A stretch of 64,000 nt of DNA from Ligula intestinalis (GCA_036362985.1 JAYGXS010000001.1:50726641-50790640), one strand, 5' to 3'. Shown: positions 21,098-32,800, counted from the first letter of the stretch. The notes: generated by a model not told the origin, from the sequence alone. Made by a program: numbers and translations.

Positions 21098-21349
21098 TAT
21101 AGGAGTTAAGGTTAAGACGGTTAACCTTTACACCTACAATCTTCTAGACCCTGGTTCCTTAGGAGATAGGAGAAGTCTTGGGAAGGCGAGAGTAGAAGGA
21201 AGAGTTAATTGTGTACACAATGGAACGGAGAGTTAGATGGAGAGAATGTTGACTCGCGGAGTAGCGCGTCCGTTCCCTATTCGGGTCGGCTCCGGAGTGA
21301 ATAGAGCTTCATTAATTGCTGGCGCATGCTTTGTCCCGGGAGCCAATGG
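21098..21349 (+). repeat. 252-bp direct repeat, right copy
   Basis: See 19962-20213. The low divergence from the left copy makes this pair much younger than every LINE or Gypsy remnant in the window. Confidence 0.95.
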
Positions 21350-22569
21350 ACTCCAACCCATTCATGGGTGGACTACACTTGCCTGGGAGTCCCTTACCCA
21401 TTTCTCATATTCTACTCCTTCTAACCTTATTAAATCATTCATAACACTCTGGCCTTCCACGCCTTATCATATTCACTAGCTTTTAAATTTTGGAATATGT
21501 TCAATTGCCTATTATCTGACCGGAGCACATCGTATCCCACAAGTTGACATGTTTGGGTGATTCAGAAACTATGGCTTAAACAGACAGCTGCATAAGCAAG
21601 ATTGTTAAAAAACCGTTATCTAGGTGAATGCTTTAAAGAAATATTTTATTTTGACGGTTTTTTGGGCAGTTTTTAAATGGAGTTTCTTGTAAAAGTCTTA
21701 TGATTCAATGAGTTAGCCCACCTATTGTACTACCATCTGTGCTGTTATAGTGGCCCTAATTCCGGCGTTTGCCTCCACGTGGGGTGTTCCTGTATGCGCA
21801 TGCACCAGATAGCAGTTGTTCGTCTGACCTTGAGAGGTTCCATACGATGGTGTCTTCGCGTCTAGTTAACCCCGCCGTGATGCCGAGAGGCTGGGTATTT
21901 TTATCGAGACCGGCCAAGTAACTCCAAGTGTGAAGCGGAAATGCCCCTATCCAAAACTTTTGGAGGCCTGTTACAGCCTGTGCGCCGCGCGTCTGTCTGC
22001 CATCCCACCCCCAGAGATTATTAGCCGTTGATTTTCTACAAAACACACTCTTCTCTCCTTACTGACCTCCTTCCTAAACTTGGGATCTGTACCGACTTTG
22101 ACCATTGCATGCCTACGCTGCCGCGCTGTCTGCTGCACGCAACCTTTGGTTTGCTTACTGGAATACTGGCAGTCCGCACCTATTTAAGTCTTAGCCGGTG
22201 GCCAGAGAAGTTTAATTATCGTTCACTTTTTTGGTTTGTGGCGCGGCGAACTGCAAGGCAAATTCGTAGGATTGACAAAGGTAGCTCATCAGTGATTCCT
22301 CTGCAATTTATGCCTTAGCGTCAAGCACGTTTTTGCCTAACGATTTTCCCCTCTAAAATGGGATAAGCCACTCAGTGTGCCTAGATGTAATATAGAGTAA
22401 TAAGTCCTGAAGCCTAGATAAAATTACGCAGGAAAAGGAAACATAAACGGAACTCCGACGTGGAAGAAATGGCGGAACTACTAATGGTTCTGTCTAGTCA
22501 GAAACTTCCATTCAGAATAGAAGTGCAGATTGGTCCAACAACAGTAGTTTTTCTGTCTGTCAATGCTTC
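21350..22569. other. No gene recognised; may include the LINE 5' flank
   Basis: Frames of about 96 codons at 22046-21756 (minus) and 22028-22318 (plus) match nothing I know. Confidence 0.35.
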
Positions 22570-22739
22570 GCGATAAGCTGTCGGTGGTTTGTAGGAGTGA
22601 CTGGTGGCTTCATGGGCCTGCTGCATCTGGAAGTCGTTCTGTATGGCTCTCAAATAGCACCCAGCATTCGCCTATAGCTCTTCTGTTTAACCCCGCTAAT
22701 CGCCTCGACTGACAAGCCAAACTCGGTGGTGACATATGT

Positions 22740-23560
22740 ACGCCGTACTCATGCCTTCGGCCCCTAACACAGATTGCCAGATTGGGCAGCCTTATTCTGA
22801 CAGTTTGGAGTGTTATTATCTTTACGACAATCCGCTGAGAAACCGGCCGGAAAGAAGGACGATACTGGTTGCTCGAAAACTGGTGGACCACAAGGTGGAC
22901 ATCTCGGATTTCACCGACAGCCCCTGCTCTGAATAAGAACTGGTGTAGGACATGGATCTCGGATACACATTCTCTTGTAGCGGAGCGACGTGTGACTGAA
23001 CTATCCATTGCCTCCAACAATGACGTCCAGAGACGACTGCCTAGTCTGCCGCAGGGTATCAACGACTATCTTATTACCCTGCATTTGTCGCCTTACGGAA
23101 AAAAAATTCGCCCCAGTTGTCAGCGTTTACACTCCCTCAACGGCCATTCCTGTAGAACAAAATCTAAAGAAAAATGCATGTTTTCCTACTGTCTGCACCG
23201 AGGGTGACCCATATCTGATGATACCTACCAGGACAGATTCAAGCGTGGATCAGAAACGTTCGGAAAAAAAGGCTCTTGTTTCTGTGATCATCTCGATTTC
23301 TCTCCGGCAACTGCATAAAGAGAAGCTTTATCCTCCTAGAGATTTGGATGGACTGCAATCTCCTAATAACACACCCTTTAGTCTTTCGATGCGGAATAGG
23401 GTGAGGTAGATGCACCCTAGTTCATTTCAAGGGCATTTGCTGGACTAGTTCTCGTCTAAAGACGAGATCGCACGAAGGGCTGGTGATAAAGGTGATATGT
23501 GATACCGGCTATTGGATGAGACATCTGTCTTATTATCTCCAAAATGAGACTGCCAAACTG
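22740..23560 (+). pseudogene. LINE AP-endonuclease domain, degraded
   Basis: NPLRNRPERRTILVARKLV then HKVDISDF...SE matches the start of a LINE AP-endonuclease (the 'K.DI..L.ET' block with the Glu lost). GYTFSCSG and LPSLPQGINDYLITLHLS follow in shifting frames. Near 23405-23560, MHPSSFQGHLLD and KDEIARRAGDKGD resemble the domain's C-terminal 'T...P......DY....' part. The middle, including the GDFN block, was not found. Confidence 0.65.
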
Positions 23561-23794
23561 ACTTGCAGATGACCACGGAATAAGAGACCGCCAACGAAGT
23601 TAACAGCTTCAATACTGAATTCGGTTGACCACCGGTTGGGGTCCAAAAGCCAAAACCACCATCACCAGTGAGACACATTGGTGACAACACCAGAACGCCA
23701 TCCGCTCCCTTCCACGGAAGTTTTTGGTGGCACATGCCATTAGCATCAGGATTGGTTTTATGATAACAGTGAAGAAATCTGGAATCAGCTATCT

Positions 23795-24430
23795 GAAGAG
23801 AGCAGCCTGCACCAAGCCTACGTCACACGCGGGAGCGACTTCAACAAAGCCGCCTATATCTATTATCTGCACCTGGTACAACAATGACTGAAGGCGATAC
23901 AAGTTCCTCTGAAAAACCGCAAGGCTGTGCCATACGCAGAGCAAAGCGGAACAAATAACTCTTCCATGTGTTTCAAAACGATCTATGGGTACCAAACCAA
24001 AGGAACCAAACTACTACTCGGTTCTGACGAAACAGAGGCAAATCGCAAGCTCTAAAGCGTCCTCAATCCGGTATCCGCATGCTCGACAAATTCATTGACA
24101 GGCTGTCCAAAGCCGAAGCAAACAATGACCAGGACCTCTCACCTTCCCTCACACAGGTGATCAATGCAGTATACCAACTATCCAGCGGAAAAGCAGCGGG
24201 AATCAGTGCCAACCTGGTCGCAGTCTATAAGCACGAGAGTCCACAACTCGTGGGAAAGCTTTCCTCACTGTTTTGGGAGAGCGGCTGACAAAGTAATGTC
24301 GCTAAAGACCTCAAGGATGCCACCAACGTGCATGTATACCAATATAAAGGAAATCACCAACTGAACGATATCGATAAAAACATCTTTCTCCTCAAGAAAA
24401 ATCTTCGTCTTCATGATAACTAGACCATTG
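23795..24430 (+). pseudogene. LINE linker and RT N-terminal part
   Basis: LHQAYVTRGSDFNKAAYIYY with YLHLVQQ is the Lys/Arg-rich linker. The open piece at 24079-24288 reads DLSPSLTQVINAVYQLSSGK then AAGISANLVAVYKHE and PQLVGKLSSLFWESG, the RT block 'L..GKA.G.D.IP.E..K'. KDLKDATNVHVY and KGNHQLNDIDKNIFLL continue it (the 'KD..IV.L.K.KG....N.RGI.LL' block) up to about 24400, where the R1 sequence starts. Confidence 0.75.
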
Positions 24431-24444
24431 ATTTCGATTATGTC

Positions 24445-24758
24445 CACCGTATGCTCCTAACAGGTTGGTGCAGGAACGATGACTTGATCGTGAGTTAGTT
24501 TTCAGTGAATGTAGACCTGCGCAATATATGCCACATTGTCTATTTCCTCAAACACCTGAAGCCGGTGACAAGACAGAGTCAAGAAGACCGATGTGGGTTG
24601 GGCGGAAGGCGGCCACCTCCTATGTGTGCCATCACAAACGCGAATGAGTTAGTTTTAAGTGATAGTAGACTTGCGAGGCATCTACCGCACGGTCTCTTCC
24701 CCCATCCATATGAAGCTGGTGTCAAGATGGAGCCAAGAAAACCGAAGTGGGATCGTCT

Positions 24759-24796
<38 letters not shown>

Positions 24797-24800
24797 GCAC
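24445..24800 (+). repeat. Dispersed repeat family R1, tandem pair inside the LINE
   Basis: Two units in tandem: 24445-24640 (CCGTATGCTCCTAACAGGTT to GCCATCACAAACGCG) and 24645-24760 (GAGTTAGTTTTAAGTGATAG to GGAGCCAAGAAAACCG), ending in the (CA)n run. It takes the place where the LINE RT finger/palm (FTKAFD-type block) should be. Confidence 0.75.
24762..24793 (+). repeat. (CA)n microsatellite
   Basis: About 16 CA units ending in an imperfect CATACGCACACATG. Confidence 0.95.
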
Positions 24801-24986
24801 ACATGCCTAGAGCAGAGACTTCTCTCAGAAACGCACTGTAGCTTCCGGCAACACTGCGGCATCGAGGGTTTGATCATTGAGTTCGTCAGCTGTGGGAAAA
24901 AGAGTAAAAAGAAGGGACAGACTCTTACCACGCTTGTAGATCGGAAAAAGCCCTCAAAGAGGACGCATCATGATGGACTCTAGAAA

Positions 24987-25510
24987 ATGATACTGAAATG
25001 CGGATGTCCTAAGCGAATTATTCACATAATCAGACAACTTCACGGCGGTTTACTAGCGCGCGTCAGAGACGGCAGACTAGTTTCGGAGGCATTTGAAGTG
25101 GCACATGGTCTGAAGCAATGCTGTGTACCCGCTTCCACCCCCTGTAGTCTTATTTTCTTTGTCATTTTGATGGACACATACCGCGGAGATCGATGAGGCA
25201 CCAGCATCATCCAATTAACGAATGGACAGCTGACACAAAATTCCCCACCACCAAAGATCATGGTCTCTTTCTCGCCGATTAATTCGTACTGAACACCACG
25301 ACGAAAGCGGACATGCAAATGAACTTGAAACTTTTCTTTTTCGGCTGCGCAACCTTCGGCCTGACAGCCGACGCGGAAAACGGTGGTAATGCATCAGCCA
25401 GCACCAGTGGATGAGAAAGCTACGCCCGAACTGGGCGTGAATGGAACTCGGCTCGTATCGGGTGGTAAATTGTCATACCTAGCATGTAGAATGTCAAGGA
25501 ACATCAAAAG
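24987..25510 (+). pseudogene. LINE RT palm region, degraded
   Basis: The open piece at 24987-25196 reads KCGCPKRIIHIIRQLHGGLL then ARVRDGRLVSEAF and HGLKQCCVPASTPCSLIFFV, the RT block '...V..G..QG.VLAP.LF...' with QG altered to QC. After a stop the frame continues in pieces; the catalytic FADD box was not found. KTVVMHQPAPVDE and GVNGTRLVSGGKLSYLACRM at about 25380-25490 match the '...GTQL..V..F.YLGS' block. Confidence 0.75.
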
Positions 25511-25965
25511 CAATGAGCAGGTAGTAAACCGGACCGGTATATAGAGCCAGCTAGATCTTCGGCCGGCCATCCTCTTAACCCAAAACTTAAGTCACAGAGC
25601 TGAGATCCTACTAGCGCTATTGTATGGGTTGGAGACCTAGGCTACCTAAGCAAACCAATAAAGGGTTTTGCGGCAGATTAGGCCCAGCCAGTACGACTTT
25701 CAAACACGGTTCGAAAAAGGAAAATAATTCGGACGCCGATAGATTGAGCATTTAATTTTCATACAGAATAATTGGATTCGCAGTCGGAGGAGGTTGGCAG
25801 TTGGACGAGGGCACATGACTGGCGCCGCGTGAACAAGGGTAGGTTTGATTCGGACTTGGTGCTGATTGGTCGGTTCGGATAGCTGTGATTGGCCAAGAAT
25901 CAGACTGCCACTGATACGCGCGAGAGGCTCAGCGTTTTAACAGGTGTCCGGAATAGAGGCACTGC

Positions 25966-26840
25966 ATGGGATGTCAACCACAATCACCGCAACTACCCCT
26001 GGAGAATATAAAAGCTGAGATTACAAGAAGGATCCCTAAAATCAAGATTCTCAAGCGAACCATAATACTTAGCATTTATCCCATGATGAAGCAAGTTCAA
26101 TTGCGTTTATGTGGTCACTTCACCAGGATGGATATCCTGGTGAGCGCCTATACAGGCGTTTACTGTACGGTGCTGCTGTGATGGGTCCTCGCCGACAGGA
26201 ATAGCAAAAAACCTTGTATGGATATTATTGGGACTTCCAGAGGCATCTAAAAATATATCCAGAAACATGTAAAACACTTCTTTTAGGCTCTTTAGACTCA
26301 GACAACCGTCATGAAGTTAGTCGACATGGACGCTGCCATGGTATAATAATGACATAAAGGCCTTAAGTGCTGTGTGTCAACAGCCCGAACGACCAATTAC
26401 TTAAATCCAGTTTACCATTTCGTGTATACAGAGATCGACTTTGTTGGACATCTCCAAACCCACTGCTGTATGAGGGCTTCAACTCCCTCTACTGTCTCAG
26501 AAACCATCACCTCTGCTACCACCGCCACCACAACCTCCAGAACAATTACCGGTGAGGGCACTTCCGACGCTTTGCTGATCACCATCACCTCCTCCGCCAA
26601 CAACGTAGGCTGAGTTCGAACCCATCCCTGTTAACATCGAACCTTTACATAACACTTTTGTCAGGTCAGTCGCTTGCAAGTCAACCGGTGCCTGGGGCTG
26701 TACATACATACGTCGCACGTACCTCATCCGCCCATCATAGTCCCACTAAAACTCACTGATATCGTACGGGACTACCCCGACAAGTGCTGTCTTGAGGTCA
26801 ACGCTCCAGTCCCGCCAGCAGCCGCACAGGGGCATTTATT
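25966..26840 (+). pseudogene. LINE 3' domain and zinc-finger-like tail
   Basis: RIPKIKILKRTIILSIYPMM then KQVQLRLCGHFTRMD is the post-RT block of this LINE group. FVGHLQTHC at about 26445-26470 keeps the His-x3-His spacing of a C2H2-type finger with the first Cys lost, followed by a Thr/Ser-rich linker, then VNRCLGLYIHT. Frameshifted. Confidence 0.65.
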
Positions 26841-26849
26841 ATAGACAGA

Positions 26850-26968
26850 TGGACATCGCCAACAAAAACAAGGAATATTGTAATGGGCCACTTTTGGTTC
26901 ATTTGCCGTCGTGAGTCAGTCAAACCCTACCCCAGATGGTGTACCACCCGAGGCTCGAACCCACAGTT
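26850..26968 (-). repeat. SINE copy, minus strand, head-to-head partner
   Basis: On the minus strand: GTGGGTTCGAGCCTCGGGTG (B box), GACTGACTCACGACGG, then CCTTGTTTTTGTTGGCGATG. It is the same tail as the other SINE copies, with the head cut at about 26968. Confidence 0.6.
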
Positions 26969-27095
26969 GGTTAGAGCGCTAGACTTCTAATCAAAAGGTC
27001 GCGGGTTCCAACCTAGGATGGTGCATCGCTTGGAGTTGAGTATGACTGGCTGATGAGCCAGAAATAACCATTCCAGTCTCCCTTGTCTTACTTGG
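26966..27095 (+). repeat. tRNA-Arg(TCT)-like SINE copy, plus strand
   Basis: The head TTGGTTAGAGCGCTAGACTT, then CTAATCAAAAGGTCG and the B box CGGGTTCCAACC, is close to a tRNA-Arg(TCT) anticodon and T arm. The body has GACTGGCTGATGAG, CCAGAAATAACC and TCTCCCTTGTC. It lacks the acceptor stem, so it is not a working tRNA gene. Confidence 0.75.
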
Positions 27096-27559
27096 CAATG
27101 CTCATCTACGTCTCAGACATTTGGGTGACGGGAACCGATTGTGGTATATGCAGCATCCGTCAGGTCACCGGTGCTGTGCTGACTCCGTAAGGCACATGGT
27201 GGATGTCGTCCGCGAAGATCGGAATGTCAGTGGTCACTGATAACGCAAGAAGAAATTCTTGAATTTCATTGGAACCAGTCACTAAATAATGTATTGCGTT
27301 ATTTTACGGGTATTATTGGTGCACTTCAGCAACACGCCATTTGTTCCTCTCCAAAGAGTAGAGTCTACAAACGTGGAATGGAGATGAAAAGTTGAATTCA
27401 AGAGGTACTAGAGATCAGAGAAGCGGATCCGCCGACTAACTAGGATGTAGGAGAATGCGCAGGGTTTTTAGGAATAAACGGATGAGAGGAAAGCGTACAT
27501 GGCACTGTAGCGGGTACATAAAGCTGGTCCAACGGGGTTGCTAAGGTGAATTTTTACGA
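27096..27559. other. No gene recognised; may be 3' flank of the Gypsy remnant
   Basis: It lies just downstream (minus strand) of the Gypsy integrase and could contain its 3' LTR, but no paired LTR was found. Confidence 0.3.
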
Positions 27560-27574
27560 GTCCCAATTGCTTGA

Positions 27575-28085
27575 AACCCCTTAAGTGCGACGCCCACGAG
27601 AGATTGTGAAATATAAGCTGATATGCTGAAGAACGCGGAAGAGCCCGTTGCTGGGCGATTGCAATAGTTTACGACCAATAACTACGCGGACAAACATAAA
27701 ATAACGGTAAGCAAGCCAGGGTGAAATATTTGCTGGAGCGCGTAGAGAGACGACCTTAGCAATCAACACATTAATGGCGCAGGTGTTGGACACAATAGCA
27801 AGTAACCCATAAAAATCTTCGGGGATCCATAAGGCTATTCCACAAACAAGTTCGGTGGGGAGCACTCCAGGTCTGGTTTGAACGTCGTATGGATATACGA
27901 CACGATAGGGTGCAGATGCTCGTTACCACCAGTAGCTTTGTCATCAGCCTGGAAGGAGACTTTGAACTGGTGATAGAGACATTCAACGAGACAGTTGGAT
28001 GTGGATGCTGTTAAGTGCATGCGGGAACATTCGAGGAAATCAATAAGGCTATGGAAGTCTAGATTTAAGATGCGTCTCATTCACT
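27575..28085 (-). pseudogene. Ty3/Gypsy integrase, C-terminal half
   Basis: Minus strand from 28080: FHSLIDFLECSRMHLTAS and NCLVECLYHQFKVSFQA match the integrase 'F..L...LG......A..P..NG.VER.H..LK.A' block (catalytic Glu kept in VECLYHQ). YIHTTFKPDLECSPPNL and ELVCGIALWIPEDF follow ('A.LVYG..L..P'). RYFMFVRVVIGRKLL then SPSNGLFRVLQ match the 'VFVR.....PL..PY.GPF.V' GPF/Y-like block. Two frameshifts. Confidence 0.75.
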
Positions 28086-29430
28086 TGTGATGATTAAGGG
28101 GATTTCGTAATATGATACTTATTGCTCTATGAAGCTGCACACGGCACTCTTTATAGTTACAGCAGATTTACTATCTTATAAAATATCAACAACAACCCTC
28201 AAAGATGATTTTTTTTATAAAAGGTTGCTTAAGTGGGCTTATAATATTAATTATAGTACAACATACGCCGAAGGTATTTCAGTCACGCCGGGAGGTCGAA
28301 TTTTTAACGAGCTTCTTCCGGTTGCCTCCAAACAGAACACTTAAAAACCAACCAATTATTTACGATGTATTTTCCGTTTGTTCTGAATGCATTTGTGAAG
28401 TTGAATATACTTGATATAGAACCTGCATAAAAGCTGACTTTCTTGAAAGAAGACCACGTCGTCTTCAAAATGTATGTCAGAAGAAAGGGCATATTTTGGG
28501 TTTACTGCAGTTGATGATTATGAGGTTTATTAAGACCATGGAACTTCCATTCATAAATGTTACAAAGACGAAAACCGCGGTGGACTCGCGACCTACGGTG
28601 AAAAGAACATCTCACAACAGGCCAAACCAGCTGATTGCTCGGGCAACCAGCCAGCCAATCAGCATGTGCCCTTGCTTCCAGTTCGCGTGAAGACTTCTGC
28701 TCACGCGTGCGGCCCAAATATTCGAGAAGATCCGCGGGGGCGTTATACTGTGGGAGACGATCAATCAAAGTGTCATACGCCGTAGGCCAGAATGTTCCAG
28801 AAAGCTTTTCACACGTCATTGGCAAAAATGTTCGAGAACGGCCAAGAAACAGGATAAAAAAGCTTGGGTTTGACGAGGTAGGGAATCTTCTGTTTCTACA
28901 GGCCTTGCATAAAGTTGTTCCTCTCAGAAACCGGATCTTTGTCTTTTGTTCAGCCTATCTGTTGGGGCATAACGATAAAGCATTTGATCATTCCATTCAT
29001 TAACGCTGCTTGCATGTCTAAGTTCACTGCAATATTTTACAAATAATATATCACGCCTTCTTGATGGCGTACATAAATAACAGGTTTTCCCAACAACGAA
29101 AATATACGGCTTATAGTTGGGAACTCCCGAACATAGATGTCCCAGTAGATTGGGTTAAAAATTATTTAAAAAACAGAGAACGATTTTCGTAAAACGAACG
29201 TAGTTTGAAGACTAATTTTGCTATCAACGGAACATTTTATGTTTGCTTCCTGCAAAATATATTTGAATTTAAAAGAGCATTGAGAATTAATGGGAATAGG
29301 CATACTTTCGATACAGTCAATTTTGCAGAATGCAGTCTTTTAAGGCGTCCAGCAGAAATGTGAGTAAAATTTCTGTAAAATACGCTGTACGATGACTACT
29401 ACTATAACTCTTCTTAACTAATCTTTGCTG
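28086..29430. other. About 1.3 kb splitting the Gypsy integrase; origin unknown
   Basis: It lies between the two halves of one integrase. A minus-strand frame of 107 codons (28825-28502) is in it but matches nothing I know. No clear terminal repeats or target-site duplication seen. Likely an inserted repeat, since the flanks read as one integrase. Confidence 0.45.
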
Positions 29431-29850
29431 ATCAAAAATGGCTTTTAAATTTTCTGTCAACACTCCGTGAGCTAGCACTTTGACCGCATAGGTTTCACGC
29501 CAATGGCGATTAGTCATCGCGTAAAATGGCCAATAGTAGTGAGCAAAGCGTGGCAACCACGTTGCGTTGGTAAAACGCCTACGGAACATATGTGGACGTG
29601 CGCAATATGTGCGTCCGGGCAGGAAAAGTGCCAAGAGGAAGTCGGCAGTGCCTACCGATCTTGGCTTTTCGCCAAGTTAAGCGTGAGTAAAACCATAGAC
29701 AAACAGCGGTGCTCAGGTTGGAGCAGACGAACTATCCGTTGAGAAGATGCTGGGCGGCTCGGATGCCAGGATGAAAGGGCTTGTGCCACAAGGCGTGCAG
29801 ATCACCTTGCAGTATGGTTCGAGAGATGCCGCATGACAGGCCGCACAAGA
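29430..29850 (-). pseudogene. Ty3/Gypsy integrase, N-terminal half
   Basis: Minus strand from about 29830: ILQGDLHALWHKPFHPGIRA then AQHLLNG is the HHCC zinc-binding start (H..SHPGIR.T...L). KAKIGRHCRLPLGTFPART then HILRTSTYVP matches 'C..CQ.SK...H...P...F..P..RF.HVHID.VGPLP'. A frame change then gives FAHYYWPFYAMTNRHWRETY and AVKVLAHGVL, matching 'FTRWPEA.PL.D..AETVA.A.V.GW'. Stops are present. Confidence 0.7.
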
Positions 29851-32800
29851 TAGTATCGGGGCTGGCGCACGGAGGGGTAGCTTTACCCTTAGGGCTAGTA
29901 TTTGCAAGTTGTTAAGCGAACTAGGGTTGAGGATGTAATTCAGCCCTGCCCTCCAAGTCGGTGGGATGGCGAGCAAATGGGATGAGACATAGATTTAGGC
30001 ATAGTCGTTTGAACCATGTGGCAGGCAGAGTTTTTCCTCTGCCCGATGCTCAAGTTGCCTAGGAAGCTGTGTCGGCTTCTTGTCACTGAGACCTTGCTCG
30101 ATAATAAAACTTTGTAGACGTTTTGAGTTGCTATGACGGTGTTGAAGATAGCAACATGGTGTTAATGATATCACGGAGATCGGTGGCGATGCCGGTTGGC
30201 AAATAAACCACGGCAGTGGGTTTTTAGTTCCTTTCTAATGACCTACCGCAAGAGGAAGCAAAATCCTACTGGGCGTCGCCAAAGTGCAATATCCCTGAGC
30301 CACACTTCTGATAGGCAGCTGCGCACTTCATTTATGGGCTAACTAGTAGGCTAGTAGGTTACAGCGATGTAATGTCGGTTAGACGCCACACAATCGAATT
30401 GAATAATTGATGTATTGTCGCAGAGTTAAATGGGTTGCTGATATGCATTGAGAAGGTAAGGTTGTGTATTTATCAAATTGAGCCCGGTTAAAAAGTATGA
30501 ATAATAGAAAACTCCAGACGAAGATGATTCAGCACAGAACTGAAACTTAATGCACAATAAAACAAAAGGGAGTCATAACTGTAGCATATATATATACGAG
30601 CCTTTTCTCGAACGATCAGATTTAATGCCTCGGGCCACGGACCCCAACCGAAAGGGAAGAAATGAACAACAAAGCGACGGCGTAACAAGACTCTTAATTA
30701 AAGTTGTGTCTCCGTATGAGCAGTGAAAGTGATCATCCCAAAATTATACAGTGCAAAAAACTAGCCAACAGCGACCGCATAGGAGAAATTTATATCTCCC
30801 TTTGTCAGGCGGTCGCATAGAGTCTGCTTATAAAACCCCTGTTCCCAAAAAATTTCGCTTGAATCTTCGGTGGTTGAACATGATTCAAGTTTTATAATTC
30901 ATTTTCTGCTCACCGAAATAAATTTGGAGCAGTCTTGGTCTGCCGCTGGGACAGCCAGTCACAGGTGCCGCAAAATCTGCGAATGCTTGCCTAACGCGGC
31001 TGCCATTAACACGCGCTCACTTGTAGGCTGACCCCAACCCATCTGGCTAATCGCCTTTCAAGATTGACTCACATAAAGGATTTGCGAGCCTTTGCCTAGC
31101 TCGCAATAGACTCGAGCAAAAAAGCTGGTGGTGACACCTATAAACCGAGTGAGCAACAGAAAATAATAGGCAAATTGACTCATTCGGCAGCCCTCCCGTC
31201 TGAGGTTTCAGTGTATAAAAAGGTTCCGGAGAACAGAATCAGCACTCATTAAGTGGTCGTATGACTCAACGAGGTGACCCAGTACATGTTGGGTTGTCAT
31301 GAAAGCTAATGGGGCAAAGAGTAGTCTGCGAGCCAGAAAACTTTAGGTTAGTACAATCGTAACAGTTAATTTGGTTTCTTAGGCATGGCTCAGCACTTAA
31401 AACCTTCCAAAAAGGGAAAATAGTAGGCGTGTAGGACAGTCTGCGCCAATGTTCGTGTATCCTAAAATAGCCGACACAAGCATCTAGAGGCCACGAGACA
31501 AATGGAGTACTTACAGCGAGGTACGCCTCTCAGGACTTGAGGCCGAGGTTGCCAGCAAAATGTTGGCTCGACGTTCCACCATAATAAAAATACTCGTCTC
31601 CGTGATAAAGCTAACGGGTCCCTCTTAAAAAGAAGTGGTGGTAAGCATAAGCCTCGTGAGTTTACTATGCTTTTCTAACTACTATACTTTATTATTTCAT
31701 AGCTACGGGAAGTAACCCCATGCTTCTTGCTTATTACCTTCATAGAAGGACATAGGCAAAATTGTTTTATTATGACGTTTCTTATTCAAATTCCTTTTGT
31801 TTATTATTACTTTATCATGGTCAATTCAGTTGCCATATGCAGCAAAAGAGACGAAATTTTGTTTAAATGTATTTGTCTTCGTGCACATATTTCGCTGTTT
31901 GTCTGCGCTGAGGCCCACCAGTAAAACCACTTACGACCATTTCCATTTCACGCAATCATATGGTTAGTTGTGGCTAGGGGGGGGGGCTTACTTAACCTAC
32001 CTTTGCCGAACTGGTTACCTAACCAGTGATGGCTATTGGTTATAGGCTCATGTCACATACCGGTCTCCTGAATGATTCAGGGAATATTGCGCTGAGTATG
32101 TAAACTTGATAAATGCGTAACGCCTGAGTACGGGCTTTTGGACATATGGCAGTCGCGTTTACGCAAACGATCTAGGGTTAGAATGATTGCGTCTAACCGA
32201 AACATTATCGCAGTCCTTCTGACACTTCCATCTATCAGGACTTATTGCAATTTGCGCACATAAGGACGATAGCGTTACATGCCTACGACTGAACACAACA
32301 AAACAGAGGGTGTCTCCGCACTGAAAACGCTTAACCTTAAATAAGTCCCGGGAAAGATCAAATATATAAAAGCAGCACCACTTAGTCTAGGCTCGCGTGC
32401 ACTACTACCAACTACGGTGGTTGTCAACTTCCAATGTTAACAGTATTGCCAGCAAAAATGACCCTGTAATCCACGAGACCGTCAAACAGGTCATGGCCTA
32501 TATACTGCAGACAAAGAGGGTCGACGGAACTGGTAGATGTGAAGGTTTCAACCCGTTCTCGGCTTTGGACGAAGACGGGGATATTTTGAGTGTAACTATG
32601 AGCATGGTTCGCTGACTCATAAACCATAGGCAACCTCAACGTTACAGTACCAGAAAATTTTTCCTCAGTTTTTTCCAGCAAATCTAATGCTTGGTTGTGC
32701 TGCCAACCACTGTTTATTCTAACGCGCCGCAGCCTAGCGCGTCGACAGTGCAGCATTTTCATAAGAGTAAAAAGAGAAGTGTATCGGAGCATCAACGCAA

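Larger units (their letters stand above)
22570..26850 (+). mobile_element. RTE-like APE LINE, nearly full length, dead
   Basis: In order on the plus strand: endonuclease N-terminal part (22740-23170; RNRPERRTILVARKL, LPSLPQGINDYL), endonuclease end (about 23400-23560; MHPSSFQGHLLD), linker (23790-24080; LHQAYVTRGSDFNKAAY), RT N-terminal block (24079-24420), the R1 repeat block with a (CA)n run (24445-24960), RT palm and beyond (24987-25500), a 3' domain (25970-26180; LSIYPMMKQVQLRLCGHFTR) and a finger-like tail (26380-26760). Many stops and frameshifts occur. Gaps at 24445-24960 and 25640-25960 are replaced by other sequence. The order is that of one long ORF typical of RTE/jockey-type elements, so this is one insertion of about 4.2 kb. 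Confidence 0.8.

Noticed and set aside
22610..23062. 150-codon minus-strand frame
   Set aside because: Antisense shadow of the LINE endonuclease on the plus strand.
26966..27040. tRNA-Arg(TCT) gene
   Set aside because: Anticodon and T arm look right but the acceptor stem and 5' part are missing and a SINE body follows.
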